From the NCBI GenBank assembly GCA_025330725.1, contig JAIWND010000011.1:744001-808000 (forward strand): a DNA stretch of 64,000 nucleotides. Direction: 5' to 3'. Under the pieces are notes generated by a model. The model worked only from the letters and a program-made list of their open reading frames with translations. It was not told the origin of the DNA and did not search any database. Source of the DNA: Chlamydoabsidia padenii (taxonomy: Eukaryota > Mucoromycota > Mucoromycetes > Mucorales > Cunninghamellaceae). Positions 24,314 through 44,187 of this stretch are shown piece by piece (within the stretch, counting starts at the first letter, position 1; each line of letters opens with the position of its first letter). A program made the translations under genes and the position numbers.

Positions 24314-24667
24314 GGACCATGTGGGGGACTGTTTGATGATTTTTTTATTTCTTGATTTGGGCAAATCATCATTCCTCTTTCTAATAAGAAAGGCGTTGAT
24401 CAAACATGCCATATCTTTTCTGTCATCACCCTTTAGTCCTCAATAAGAATAGTGAAGATGGGATTTGAATCGCCGCATGTTCACTCTATCAAAAGACCCA
24501 CTAGTCCCCATTGGCTAATTGATGGTGTCATGGGCTTTTATCAACGAATCTGAATGATACTTTTTTAAAAAAAAAGGAAACCTCATTGTACGATTTCGAT
24601 CGGGTAGAATGGGTCTCGTTGGCTCAGCAAACATCCGAACAGCTTAGATCGAGATGTTGTTTTATAG

Positions 24668-24701
<34 letters not shown>

Positions 24702-25071
24702 TGAAACATGTTTGAATGAATTATGCAAATGATGGAGGGGCAATGATTGGATGATACTGTTCAGGGGTAATTTCGCCGGGGTTTAAATTTCCTGATTTGG
24801 AAGCGAGAGAAGATCGTAAGATCATCTCGATATGAAGATTTAAAAAAAAAAGAGTTTTATTTTTATTTTTTAACATAGCATGAATAGATCTATTTAATGT
24901 ATTGGTTTTGGGGTAGACTATAAGATAAACTAAATGAAGGTACAATGAGGAAGTGTGTGGGGGGTAAGTATGACTATATAACTAATAAACAGAAGAGAAG
25001 ACTATTGGACATAAAAAAAAAGATGAAGAATATACAAGATAAAGGGGAAAGAAGATTATAAGAGAGAGGTT
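24200..25071. other. Intergenic region upstream of the HSF gene
   Basis: Contains a T-rich block at about 24281-24314 and an A run of about 30 at 24668-24698. Motif copies lie at 24460-24469 (GGGATTTGAA) and about 24776-24787 (CGGGGTTTAAAT). The short leftward open frame near 24721-24945 shows no protein similarity. No gene called. Confidence 0.45.
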
Positions 25072-27077
25072 TTAAAAGAAGGTGCCTAACAGTTGATCAG
25101 TAAAATCATCCACATTCTTGACCAAGAGATCCTGTTGAAGAGCGCTTGAAGGCAATGAAGGAGAAGACAAGAAGGTGGGATCAAAGAGTTTGGTGGCATC
25201 GTTGGTGGTGATATTCAGATCATCAAGCATAAAAGGTGTTGTCGTGGTCACATCATCCATGGACGCAGTTGGTGGCAACATAAACGCATCATACATTTCA
25301 TCCATGGTCAACTGGAAGAGTTCAGAAGACACGGGAGGACTTGGCGTACAGACCACACTGTTAGTCCCACTACTAGCACTGACGGCTTCATCAAAACAAG
25401 GAGGAGACAAGGCCGATGAAGGTGAGGTGGGTAAAGAATACATCATGGTACCATTGTTGTTGGTCGTATAGTCATCGGCCAGCGATAAACAATCGGCAAA
25501 ATCCAAAGATGCAGTTGTACCACTAATACATGACATGGCCGGTGATGCTGCACCCACGTTGTTGCCCTTTTCTTGTTGTTGTTGATAATGAGCATTTTGA
25601 GCTGATAATGCTGATGTGGTGAGAGGTGTGTTTAAGGTTAATAATGGAGGTTGTCGACTAGAGTGTTTACGAGGTGGCATGGATGGCATAAACTTTCGTC
25701 GATACAAATCAAGAGCACGTTGCAACATATTCTTCTTCCCAGCCAAATACTTGGGATTGAGCCAAGCCTATTATAGATATACATATAAAGTGTTATTACA
25801 ACGCGTTAGCTTGATGATGATTTTGTCCTTACCAATTTCCATGCTAATTCATTACACATCTTTTCTTCCATCCATCGACTTCTGCCATTAGAGACATTGG
25901 ATTGTAAATGACGAGGAAAGGGAGAATTTGCTAAACGAAAATCATGAGGTATATAATCCAAAGAGACAGTTTCAATGTTGATTTTGATTCGACACCTAGT
26001 CCCCGTTGCCAGATCTTCCATTGGGATCGTTTTTGGATGATTTGCAGGTTTGACGATTGCCGTTTCCAGACTAGTAGGTGTAACATAAGGATGATTCACA
26101 TTCTTATTGTTGGTACAAGTGGGAGATCCGCCAGCAGCACTTGTCGCTAAAGATGTCATCAGTTCCAACAAGGCATCTTCTTCATCGCCACGTTGTTTAC
26201 GTTTTCGAAGTGTTCCATTCATTAATTTCGCCTGGCGCGCCACCCGTCGAGACCGCATGCTAGGATATCGGTTGCGATAAGAATCCACCGCCCGTTGGAT
26301 CAAGCCACGTTTACCAGAGATGTCATTTTTATTTAGCCACGCCAGTTTCCATCCCAATACGTTACATTCGGTTTCATAAGCCCATCGATTTCCTTTGTAT
26401 TGATCCCTTGGTAAGTTGGCGCGAGGATATACCTAATAAAAATAGTACTTGTCAGTCACTCCAACTTGAAATCCACCCAATATTTATAAACTTACACAGT
26501 TTTCCGTCTTGAATTTGTCGTCAATGTCATCCAAGCTGAGTGTATGTAAATCCGTCCTTATCGTATAATTGCTCATCACCCGATTGTGTGAGTAGACAAA
26601 AGACACCCATTCTACACCATCTTTTATATGCGCCATTGGTTCGACAGGTGTTTTTCCGAATGAGTTTTGTTGTGTGGACGCGTTGGTTTGAGTATCTTGT
26701 TGTTGTTGTTGTTGTTGTTGTAGTTTTTGTTGATCCTGTTGCTGTTGCTGTTGCTGTTGTATAGAATTAGCCACAGTGTTTGCCATCGCAGTAGCCAGAG
26801 CATTGGCAATAGCAAGAGCCACTGGAGAAGCCGCCAGTTGAGCCACAGTTTTTGTACTGCCAGAGTCAGAGCCACTAGGAGTACCAACCAAAGGTGAGTC
26901 TTCAACTTCAGAAGGTGGTGATAATGGAAGAGCAGTCTTGTTGAGTTTTCTTTTCTTGACACTATTGATGGTGGCTTCTATCAGTTGAATTTGTTCTGCT
27001 GTGAGAGTGTCCAATATAGATTCCGCTTTTGAAGGAGCATCAATAAAGTCTTGTAAGAGCATTGAAGTAGATTCCAT
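25072..27077 (-). CDS. DUF8032-type fungal regulatory protein
   Basis: Exons 27077-26496, 26432-25833 and 25767-25072, all phase 0, give 625 aa. The N-terminus has a helical segment (IEATINSVKKRKLNK) and Gln runs. The core matches the fungal DUF8032 domain: GVEWVSFVYSHNRVMSNYTI, LSLDDIDDKFKTENCVYPRA, GNRWAYETECNVLGWKLAWL and GLIQRAVDSYRNRYPSMRSR. A second, diverged copy follows: IKINIETVSLDYIPHDFRLA, then ELAWKLAWLNPKYLAGKKNM, LQRALDLYRRKF. The C-terminal 200 residues are acidic and Ser/Thr-rich, resembling an activation domain. A transcription-related role is inferred from composition, not established. Confidence 0.8.
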
Positions 27078-28787
27078 TGTGATATATAATTAAAGATAAG
27101 AGAAGAAGAAGAAGAATATTAAGGGGGGAAGGGAAGAGTGGTAAATAATAGTATGCAGATAGAGTTTCAAGGGTTATTGTTTAGATAAAACGGGGGGAAG
27201 GATAAGAATGAAGAATATATACAGAGATCAGAAAGATTGTTACTATCAATACTTATACTGTATAATAGAATAGGGGGAAAAGGCCATAAAATAAGTAAAA
27301 TAATAAAATAAGTTAAAAGTGTGTGTTCAAAAAAGTGAAGTAAAGGGGAAAGAAAAGCAAATTCATTCGCTCAAATTGATTTCATTTTCATTATATGGTC
27401 GGGGTTTAAAATCAAAATAAGATGGAATGAGGCAATGCTCTTACTAAGATTTTCAACACCCGTCCGTACCGGTTATCGATGAAGACAAGTAGCTATAGCG
27501 CTTTTTTGCATTTACTTTTCAAACAAAAACCAATGGAATAGAATACTATTGATCTCTCATTTTCATTTGACTGTAAAGTCGCTCTGTAAAAATATCGCTG
27601 GTTGTCTTGATTTTTACTTTTATATCTTTCTGAACCCTTTGTACATCCATCCCGATGGTTCCGTAAAAGGCCGGCGGTTAAAAAAAAAACTGATTCTCAG
27701 CGGCAAATGGTTTTAGCTCTTTCCCTCCCCCCAACCCATTCGCTCTGTCAACTATGGATAGAGTCATCTATCAAAATAATACTAGTACATATTATTTCCA
27801 CTAGAGAGAGAGAGAGAGAGATCTACATGAGATTGAAAGAGAGAGAGAGTGTGTGTGTGTGTGTTGTTTTGTTATCGCTTGATAAAACAATGTGTGATAG
27901 GACCATGTGAAGTACGGAAAGTTGGGCGCAACTGAAAAAAATTGGTCATCGTGAATCGGTACCTGGATTATCGAGACACTACCCCATTAGTACCTTTTGG
28001 AGATAATCATTTCTGTGTCACTGGGGGTGAAAAGAACATCACTTTTCTCTCTCTTTCTCTTTCCCTTTCCCTTTTTCTCTTATCAGCTGTTCAATGATTC
28101 CCCACACGAATTAGTGTATTCATCATCGTTTGATAGAGTAGGATAAACATGTCGATCGAATAACACAGCCTTACGCAAATATTAAACCTCCGACCCCCAC
28201 ACTTTTCAATTCCCGCCCTCACATTTTCCTTTTTACCCAAATACCCGGACTCCTTTTTTTTTTTTTTCTTCTTCATTCATGTTTGTTTGTAAAAGAATAT
28301 GCGTTGTACCAATATGTATCGAAGATCATCATCAGAGTGCAAAACTTTCAATGTCGTAAAAAACACCCCCAACTATCTGGCGTTTCACCACCCTTACTTA
28401 TTTTTTTTTTTTTTTTCATTAATGCCATGCCTGAATAGTCTGATACATAGTCTTTTTTTTTTTTGCATAAAGACCTCTTTTTTAATACGAGCCGCCTTTG
28501 AGTAAGTATATTGTACGGATATCATTGACTATGATTCGAAACCTGCGACTTTTGCATTTTCACGTTCTTTCCAAAACGGGATCATTCTTTTTAAATGGTT
28601 ATGAACACAGGATACCGGAAGTCTATTGTGAAGGCACGATAAGAATTACAAGTAGGAGAGACTGCACCTTTCCTCGAGTCGATATTTCAGAAGCCGATCT
28701 ATTGCGGCATTTGAAAATGTTGCGTTTTGTGATGATTCGATTTTTTTGTGTTGTTGTTGTTATCCCCTTCCTTCTTCACTTAATCCC
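27078..28787. other. Long divergent intergenic region
   Basis: 1.7 kb between the starts of the DUF8032 gene and BolA. It holds motif copies CGGGGTTTAAA (27400-27410) and TTCAATTCCCG (about 28206-28216), GA and GT dinucleotide runs at 27804-27861 and T tracts near 28254-28267 and 28399-28416. A 118-codon frame at 28498-28854 overlaps the BolA start in another frame and is not called. Confidence 0.5.
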
Positions 28788-29136
28788 ATGCTCCGATCGA
28801 TCTTGGCTCCCACCACCACTCGTCGACTCTATTCTACTCAATCACGATTCTTGAACGACTTTATGGCTACCAAAGAAAAAGGACCCGTTCAATTATCTAT
28901 TGAACACAAGGTATCTTTATCCATTTTTAAAACGTCAACAAGTGATTTAACCAACTCTTTTATTTTATTTTATTATTATCACTGTAGGTGATGGAAGCTT
29001 TAGAACCTACCGTGATGGAAACTGTCAACGAATCTCATCTTCATGCTCATCATTCTGCTATGAAGGGTAACACTAACAAGGAAACTCACTTCAAGTAAGT
29101 TATATTGATGGTATACGTGTCTTTGGAATGGGGATT

Positions 29137-29178
<42 letters not shown>

Positions 29179-29411
29179 CTTTTAGGTTAACTGTTGTATC
29201 TGACAAATTTCAAGGAAAGGTAATGTGATGTGAAGGAAACAAATGGGTCCACAAAGTCATGTTATTGACTCGCTCTTATATATCTTTTATGCAGACACTT
29301 ATGCAACGCCACAGGATGATTTATGGACTACTGGGTGAAGAACTTCAACAAGGCTTACATGCTCTCACATTGAAAACCAAAACACAAAACGAATTAGATA
29401 GTAAAAAGTAG
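28788..29411 (+). CDS. Mitochondrial BolA family protein
   Basis: Exons 28788-28910, 28988-29094, 29186-29219 and 29295-29411 give 126 aa. The presequence MLRSILAPTTTRRLYSTQSR is typical of mitochondrial import. The BolA core follows: IEHKVMEALEPTVMETVNES, HLHAHHSAMKGNTNKETHFK, VVSDKFQGKTLMQRHRMIYG and a C-terminal helix. Mitochondrial BolA proteins work with glutaredoxin 5 and Nfu1 in Fe-S cluster delivery. The usual cysteine or histidine ligand of the loop is His-rich here (HLHAHH), closer to BolA1 than BolA3. Intron 2 contains a 35-bp TC run. Confidence 0.9.
29140..29175 (+). repeat. (TC)n microsatellite in a BolA intron
   Basis: An uninterrupted TC dinucleotide run of about 35 bp just upstream of the third exon, doubling as the polypyrimidine tract of that intron. 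Confidence 0.95.
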
Positions 29412-29960
29412 TATATAAAAACTTGTATGATTAATAAAAGTAAACATTGTAATACGGTTTTTGCATATCATTATACATAATGTGGTTGGATTGGGGTAAA
29501 CATGCAATATGGTTTTCAGGGGTAAGGACTATGTGTGTAGATAGATGGATCTTGTCTGGGCCAAACCAGACTTTAGAGTTACCTTTTTTAGGTTTTACAC
29601 TCCGCGGTTGTATGAAACACAAGGAGGATGAGGTTTTACAACAATCCTGATGATTCCAGTCATGCCACATACATATAATCAAATCTGTATCATATAAGAT
29701 AGAATGAGTAATGCGTAATGCACGTATCAAGTATTGTTTTTTTTTTATTACAAGGTAGTAGTATAACAGGGTAATTAATGAGGTAAAACGACAACAATAA
29801 CAATAGTAACATAAAATAATAGTAATAGAAGTAGCACAATAATGTAAGAGTATATATTGGTATATGATAAGTAAGAGTATAAGAGAGGAGGGGGGGGGAT
29901 TAATAGTAAGTAAAAGTAAGCGAATACTCGAAAAGATAAAAGGGTACATGGATGCATTTA
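29412..29960. other. Convergent 3' intergenic region
   Basis: Lies between the stop codons of BolA and the Rho GTPase. It is AT-rich and holds AATAAAA at about 29434 for BolA. No gene and no copy of the recurrent motif seen. The long leftward open frame over this stretch continues through an intron of the GTPase gene and is not coding. Confidence 0.5.
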
Positions 29961-30963
29961 TTACAAAATGATACACGAGGAGGAGGCCGAATCTTGGTTT
30001 GTCTTCAAATGTACTAGAGTTTTGACAAGGAAAAAAAAAAAAAAAAAAAGTTAATAGTCGATTGACATACATCTTGCCCAGTTACTATACCTGAGAGAGC
30101 CACTCGTCCCGCTTGATCAAATACTTCACGAATTCCTCTGTTGTGTTTGGCAGAGCATTCTATGGAGAACAAAATAAGTAAATATGAGTTAGTTTATATA
30201 TGGTTTAGTATCCTGTCAAGTATACTATTTATATTGTAGACTTACCAAGATAGCGCACCGCACTAATATCTCGAGCCACAGCCAGACCCTACACCATTTC
30301 ACAAAGAAAGAGAGAGAGAGAGAGAAAGAGAGATCATTTACAATACTGTTACTCCAATCAATCCGTTCTTACCTCTTCATACATCACCGGTCTACCTTTA
30401 ATTTTCTTGAATCGTTGTTCATCATCGCGTAAGTCACATTTGAGAGCCACCAAGATCAATTTTGCATGTGGACAATGTTCAGATACTTCTTCCAACCAGC
30501 GATTTGGGATATTTTCCAGGCTATCGATAGAATCCACAGCATAACACATCATGACTACATGAGTATCTGCATAGGATAAAGACCGCAACCGGTCAAATTC
30601 TTCTTGGCCTATAAACAAGACAAGTTTTTAATTCAGTTGGTGCTTTTTTTTTTTTTTTGGCCTGGTCTTGTTTACCTGCTGTGTCAAACAAGGATAGTTC
30701 AAGAGTTTGACCATCAATTGTCATTTCATGGACATAGTTTTCAAATACTGTGGGTTCATACACCTATTAAAAGATAAAATATTAGTAAAAAGTCTTGGTT
30801 AATGCCAAGTATTTCAGTGCCAAGATTGATTGACTCTATAACTTACCTCTGGGAAGACACCTTTGGTAAATACATTGAGGATAGATGACTTTCCTATACT
30901 ACCATCTCCAACAACAACAAGTTTACGATGAATGGGTTTCTTGTTTTTGCCGCAAACTACCAT
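29961..30963 (-). CDS. Rho-family small GTPase, Rho3-like
   Basis: Six exons (30963-30847, 30763-30676, 30608-30373, 30288-30246, 30159-30091, 30013-29961) give 201 aa. The G motifs are GDGSIGKSS (G1), switch [22 protein letters not shown] (G3), a G4 box reading LKCDL instead of TKCDL, and ECSAK (G5). The Rho insert is short. The protein ends in CIIL, a CAAX box whose final Leu predicts geranylgeranylation. Similarity in [20 protein letters not shown] and SDTHV-type segments is closest to fungal Rho3, which links polarity to exocytosis and actin. Only the last exon supplies the CAAX box, and a run of about 18 T precedes it in the intron. Confidence 0.88.
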
Positions 30964-31301
30964 GGGGAAGATGTGAGATGGGGAAAGAAAAAGGGGGGAA
31001 TGGGAAAAAAAGAATAGGCCACCTTTTCGAAATTTAAGCTTTTGGAATTAAAGGCCCGCCTGGAAATTTGACGCACACTCTGTTATAAGCCTTCGCTTTA
31101 TTTTTTCTGTCTTTCTTTCTTTTGTCTTTTTTGAACTTGTCCATAAAAGTAATCGATCCTTATCCATCGACTGTTTACTTCTTCTTCTAGTCAAGCTTCT
31201 TCCTCTTCTTCTTCTTATCTTGTGTGCAAGTCTTATAACAAGCTTCACTCTTTTCTTTTTTATATCTCATTTTAACACCGTACCTATTCTACTAGCTCAT
31301 C
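30964..31301. other. Divergent promoter, Rho GTPase / RRM protein
   Basis: A 338-bp head-to-head promoter with C/T-rich stretches on the RRM side. No motif copy is evident and no gene is seen. Confidence 0.5.
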
Positions 31302-33071
31302 ATGTCCTCACCAACACCTACCAACGAATACTCTGCCAACGCCATTTATGTTGGTAACCTGGATCAAAGGTAACGAATGGAGCAGGAACAGCTGTCATTT
31401 TATCCTTTTACTTACCATTTATATTCGATTCTTTTACTGATAGGGTTACTGATACTATGTTGCAGGAAATCTTTGCAACCATTGGTGTTGTCGTCCAAGT
31501 GAAAGTGGTAAGTATATATATATATCCCTAACTAAACGAAAACAAAGCTTTTACTCACTCCCTCATTTTATCCTCCCCCCCCCCTTTTTTTGTGGTATGT
31601 ATAGGTCAAGAGACATAGTCCCTATGTAAGTACATCATCTTCTCATTTACCCCTATTCTCACCCAACCACCCAATCTTATGACATTTATTTTATGTAGTC
31701 TAATGTCAACTATGGGTTTATCGAATATGCTGACCGTCGTGCTGCTGAACAAGCTATTCAAGATATGAATGGTCGTAAAATCTTCAACCATGTAAGTTTG
31801 TATGAAGTAACAATGTCTGTGGGTACTAATCGACTCTTTTTTTTTTGGGGGGGGGCGAAATGATAAACAGGGAATCAAGGTTAACTGGGCTTTACCTGGA
31901 AATAATGCCAAAGAAGATATATCTAATCATTTCCATGTATTTATTGGTGATCTTGCTCCTGAAATCACTGATGAAATGCTGGTCAAGGCTTTCTCTGCTT
32001 TCAATACCTTGTCGTAAGTCTATGTACAATCAAACAAGAACTACCATGTGACTAACTTTTTTTTTTGATATAGTGATGCTCATATCATGTGGGATCCTGT
32101 CTCTGGAAAATCAAGAGGGTTTGGTTTTGCTGCTTTCCGGGACAAGACCGATGCTGAACAAGCCATTGCTACGATGAATGGTGAATGGTTGGGCAATCGC
32201 GCTATTCGTTGTAACTGGGCCACTCAAAAAGGTAGGTAGTTATGGTAACCAAACAGTACTGACATTACTGCACACTTTTGATAGGACAAACCGCTACACC
32301 TCCTCCTCAACCTGGACAACAATTACCTTATGAAGTCGTAGTTCACCAAACACCTGCCTATGTAACTAGTGTGTATGTTGGTAACTTGACACCCGAAACT
32401 ACTGGTAAGAAGGAAAGGGATAGGGAGCAAGGGCGGAATCTAACTTTTTACTCTTGTTTTTTGAAAATAGAAAATGATCTTTTGGCACCTTTCCAACGAT
32501 TCGGATTTGTACAAGACATCCGATTGCAAGCTGATCGTGGGTTTGCTTTTGTCAAGTAAGTAAAATAAAATAAAAAAAAGGACAATACCGACATAACTTG
32601 CTGATCACATTGATATGATGGCAATTCTCATTTTTTAGAATGGACACTCACGAAAACGCTGCCAATTCCTTGGTACAATTACAAAACATCAACATTCATG
32701 GTCGCCCCGCCAAGGTAAAAACGATCACCAAAAGAAAAGAAAAACAGTGACTCACTCTTTGGATCTAATAGCTCTCTTGGGGTAAAGATCGTCCTACTAA
32801 CGGTTGGCAATCTCATGGCGGATTCCAACAACAACATCAACAAAATTGGCATCACGGAAACAACGGTCAAATGTATGGTGGTCGAGGAGGTAATAACGTT
32901 GGGATGGTAACAATGTATGTATGTCTTGATCTAACCGAGTGTTTTTTTTTTTTTAATGTAGCTGGTCAAGTAGGTGGTAATCCCACTGGTGTAGCTTGGA
33001 ATCAACCTGGTCAACAACAACAACAACAACAACCCATGTACGATCAATACAATGCTGGTGGAAATATGTGA
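31302..33071 (+). CDS. Three-RRM RNA-binding protein (Pub1/TIA-1 family)
   Basis: Eleven exons (31302-31369, 31444-31507, 31605-31625, 31699-31791, 31871-32013, 32074-32231, 32285-32404, 32471-32555, 32639-32714, 32772-32889, 32962-33071) give 351 aa. RRM1 starts [15 protein letters not shown] and contains [12 protein letters not shown]2 starts [15 protein letters not shown] with [12 protein letters not shown]3 starts [15 protein letters not shown] with [13 protein letters not shown]1 and RNP2 motifs are intact in all three. The tail is Gly/Gln/Asn-rich and prion-like. Pub1/TIA-1 proteins bind U-rich RNA, control mRNA stability and enter stress granules. Exon 3 is only 21 nt. The start is the first ATG. 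Confidence 0.92.
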
Positions 33072-34178
33072 ATTGATTCTTACTTGATTCTTCTCTACTT
33101 GTGCATGGATGGCGGATTGTTTTTTAAATTTACCTTTTTTGCATCAGTAATATAATTTCATTCTCCCCCCAGTTTAACATCATCCTTATTTATCTTATCG
33201 CCCCCAAAAATAACACCCGCATCTTTTTTTTTTTTATCATCTTACATCTACTACTATATGGTTTACTCTTGCCTATGTAAATAATGGTCTTTTGAAATAA
33301 AAATAAAAAGCATTTGGAATAAACACCTTTTATTTTTATCGGGCATTGATGATTCAATCCCACCGCTATATCCTTGTAGGATGTGACAGGCTTGAAAGTA
33401 AGTAGATTACTTGTCGTAGTAATAGAGCCGTCTTGATCAGATGCATAAATCGGGGTTTGAAAACGCCGTCAGAGTAAAAAGTGGAATACAATCTACATAC
33501 ATAGGGTCCAATAACGTATATCAGCAGGCTCATTTATGTCAAAACCCTTCTTTCAACCATTGTTTGATCTTTTTCTTTAATTTAATAAAGGTTTCAAAGG
33601 AACTTTTTGGTTGTTCCCCAAAGGTTCAAACAAAGAAAAACAACAACATTTGGACTATCAGACATCAAGACGACAAAAGTCATTTTTCATTTTTCTTTAG
33701 TATCACTACTCGAGTTGGTAACACCAACAGTTTACTCAACAAAATCATGCTGAACGAATGGACAAACATTCTCGTAGCTTCCCCACCTCGAATCCATTTA
33801 TGGTAATTGACAGGATTTCAAAACCAAACAGCCTGGAGCGGAAAGTAAAAAAATTGATGGTTGGCGGGGTTGGAATAATTTCTTTCTACGTCATGTGTTG
33901 TTTTTTGTTAAAGGCGGCACTGCGGTGTCTTTTTTTTTTTTTTGTCCTTCTTTTCTCTTTGATAAGATTGTTCTTCTACTTTTACATCAAACCTTTTGAT
34001 TAAAGTGTCCAACATCTTGTACTCGTATCGACCTACCTCACAATCAATTAATCAACACTCCTTTGTTTATATATTCGACGATCCCAACAACAAAAGAAAA
34101 AAAACATCAACTCGGGCTTACGATCATTTAAACAGTTTTATCACAATCTCTTTTTGTCAACGACTCGACTGTTAAAAG
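33072..34178. other. Intergenic region before RPB1
   Basis: No gene recognised. Contains the RRM gene 3' end, the motif copy CGGGGTTTGAA (33451-33461) and T tracts at 33222-33234 and 33931-33943. A 121-codon open frame at 33441-33806 starts at the motif itself, has no family resemblance and is not called. Confidence 0.5.
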
Positions 34179-41236
<7,058 letters not shown>

Positions 41237-41702
41237 GTTTAGTCTTTGGTTACTTTTTTTTTTAGTACTTTTTTTTTTACAAGTCCCATATGGACAGAAG
41301 TTTTTATTTTTTAACATAATCAATAAAAATATTCTATGTTTATCCATCATACAATGTGGTGTCTGAGTTAATGGGTCTTGGAAGAAAACGTACAATGCAA
41401 TGTGTATATTTTACACTCAGGCACCGCCTTGTTATATAAAAGGCTACAGGTAAAGGCTGAGGGATAAAAAAAAGAGACATGGAAGCAAGTGGTATAGGAT
41501 TGTTGTTAAACTAGGTAAATCTGGTAGGGTCATCTTAATTCACAGCATTGTATGCAACTCCTCCCATTTTTAAACACCGTCTTTTTCTCTTTTTTTAAAT
41601 CCCGATTTCAAAGAATAAAAATCTTTCCTTTCTTCCCTCTTCTTCTATTCCTCACGCGTCGTTTGACATTCCATCTCTCACGTTATATACACAAACACTT
41701 TT
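41237..41702. other. Intergenic region, RPB1 3' end to UBA2
   Basis: RPB1 3' flank, with an AATAAAAAT signal at about 41322 and no convergent gene seen. The motif copy TTTAAATCCCG (41594-41604) lies about 100 bp upstream of the UBA2 start. Confidence 0.5.
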
Positions 41703-42204
41703 ATGGATCTGGACAAAAACAACAAACTCATTCTTGGCCAAGAGTTATACACCAAAGTCTCGTCCAGCCGGGTATTGATGGTTGGGGCTGGTGGTATTGG
41801 GTGTGAGCTACTCAAGAATTTGGTATTATCTGGCTTCAAGGACATTGTTGTGGTAAGTTGGCCCATTATTATCCTTTATTACATCACTGACTCTCTTATT
41901 AGATCGATCTCGACACTATTGATATCTCCAACCTTAATCGCCAATTCCTCTTCCAAAAACATCATGTCAAGAAAGCCAAAGCTCACGTAGGTACCAGTAC
42001 CAATCACTAGCGAACCAACTCTTTTTAATATATATATATATATATATTGGTCTCTTTATAGGTGGCGAAAGAATCTGCACTAAAATTCAACCCCAACATC
42101 AAGATCGAATCACACCAAGCCGATATCAAGAACAAGGAATTCAACGTGGAATGGTTCAAGCAATTCACCATGGTATTGAATGCGTTGGATAATTTAGGCA
42201 AGCC

Positions 42205-42238
<34 letters not shown>

Positions 42239-44187
42239 AAGATGAAAACTAACCACTTTTTATATAGATGCCAGACGACATGTCAACGGTATGTGTTTAG
42301 CTGCGGATGTCCCTTTAATTGAATCCGGCACTACAGGGTATTTGGGTCAATCTTACGTGATCAAGAAGGGATCAACCGAATGCTTCGACTGTCATCCGAA
42401 ACCAACACCCACCACTTATCCTGTCTGCACCATTCGAAGTACACCTAGTGCTCCTATTCATTGTATCGTATGGGCCAAATCATATCTATTCAATCAACTC
42501 TTTGGAAACTCGGAGGATGATGAAGCTTTGGATAAAGACATATCTGGGGATGATGGTAAGTGAGTGTGATGGGGGGGGGATTATCAATGAACTCACTTCT
42601 TTATATATATATATTAGCTCAAGAATTGGCAGCTTTGGCAAAGGAAACAGATGCTTTGATCAAGATCAGGAATTCAATGGGAACATTGGAATACTCAAAA
42701 CAGGTGTTTGATAAGGTAAGAGAGAAGATTCGTTTATCCTATAAATCACCAACTAAAATACTTTATAGGTCTTTAAATCTGATATTGAACGATTACTGTC
42801 AATGGAAGATATGTGGAAAACTCGACAGAAACCAAAACCTTTGGATTATGAACAATTGGCAAAAGGACGACAGATCGAATTGACAAATGAAACGGATGCT
42901 GATTTAACGAAAAACCAAGGACTCAAGGATCAACAATTGTGGTCAATTGGCGAATGCTTCGATGTATTCCGGTCAAGGTAAGGGGGAGGAAACATAGGGT
43001 CGCATTTTAAACGTATTGCTTGTATAGTGTTACAAAGCTGTCTGATCGATTACTGGAAGATAAAGCGACCAAACCTGATGCCATTTTGACGTTTGATAAG
43101 GACGATGTGGATGCACTTGAATTCGTGGCTTCGGCTGCCAATTTGCGTGCCAAAATATTTGATATCCAACAAAAAACTCTTTTTGAAGTAAAATGTAAGT
43201 GATTTTAAAGCGAATAATTGAAAAACATGATATACTAATACAGGCCCTTCTTTTTTTTTAATAAAAGCTATGGCAGGCAACATTATTCCTGCTATTGCAA
43301 CAACGAATGCTATTATTGCTGGTGTGGTGGTAATGAAGTCATTTGAAGTACTACGGGGATCTATCAATACCATCAAACGTGTAAGTGCAACACCACTCGA
43401 TCACAACTTGCACCAGATTCTCATCCAATGGTTTTTCTTTTTTTCTTTTTTAGACATATCTGACAACAGTATCAAGACGACCTCACCTACTAATCCAAGA
43501 AGAACCATCAGGGCCTAACACTGATTGTCAAGTATGTCAGACGACTGGAGCGATTGTTTATGCGGATCTGGAAAAGGCTACACTTCGTCAATTGGTGGAA
43601 AAGATTGTGACAACTCCATTGGATCAAGGCGGTGCTGGAATGACAGAAGAAATAGCTGTGATGGATGGTGATAGGTAAGTTTCCTTCTTCTCCATCCTAC
43701 ATTGTCCCCCACTGTAACTCTCTCTCTCTCTCTTTTTTTTTTTTTTTTTTTTTTCAATTCTTCAAAATAGAATGTTATACGATATCGAATATGATGATAA
43801 CTTGGACACACTCTTGAAGGATTTGAAGGTTCAGGACGGGACAATCTTGCGTATTGACAGTGAAACCGACGATCAAGATCTTGATCTTATCATCCAATCA
43901 AGGTAAGACAATGTGATAGAATCACATATAAATAAAAGCCTCTTTTACTGACATGTGGAATAAACCGCCTACCCCTCCCCTTTTTTTTTGTGGCATATAG
44001 ATCCTCACTGGAAGCGGTGATTGAATTGGCGGAACCGTTGGAAAAGACACTCAAGAAAAAGAACCCAAGAAAACGATCACTCTCTCCACCAGTATTGGAC
44101 CAAGCATCGAAAAAGACCAAGCCGGATAATCAACAAGTTGTGGAAATTGGTGAAGATGACGAGGATGGAACCATTCTGTTAGATTAG
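41703..44187 (+). CDS. UBA2: SUMO-activating enzyme subunit Uba2
   Basis: Eleven exons (41703-41852, 41903-41986, 42062-42197, 42268-42555, 42618-42715, 42769-42977, 43028-43194, 43268-43380, 43454-43674, 43771-43902, 44001-44187) give 594 aa. With Aos1 it adenylates SUMO and carries it as a thioester. The ATP site is [18 protein letters not shown], followed by [16 protein letters not shown] and the zinc-binding and catalytic-Cys region [38 protein letters not shown] precedes the ubiquitin-fold domain. The tail [12 protein letters not shown] is a nuclear localisation signal, and an acidic SIM-like [16 protein letters not shown] ends the protein. The third intron is of the GC-AG type. The protein is complete, with no key residue missing. 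Confidence 0.95.
42198..42267 (+). other. GC-AG intron in UBA2 with a (TAA)n run
   Basis: This 70-bp intron has donor GCAAGC and acceptor TATATAG, joining ALDNL to DARRHVNG in phase 1. No GT donor lies at a position that would give the conserved sequence. A run of TAA triplets fills 42208-42234. Confidence 0.85.

Noticed and set aside
28498..28854. 118-codon open frame overlapping the BolA start
   Set aside because: Another frame of the BolA leader and first exon; hydrophobic part comes from GTT repeats. BolA is clear in the correct frame.
29431..30072. 213-codon leftward open frame over the Rho GTPase 3' end
   Set aside because: Runs through the last intron, its T tract and the 3' flank. 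The true last exon (CAAX) is in another frame.
33441..33806. 121-codon open frame upstream of RPB1
   Set aside because: Starts in a motif copy, low complexity (FFF, KKNNN), no recognisable domain or splice partner.
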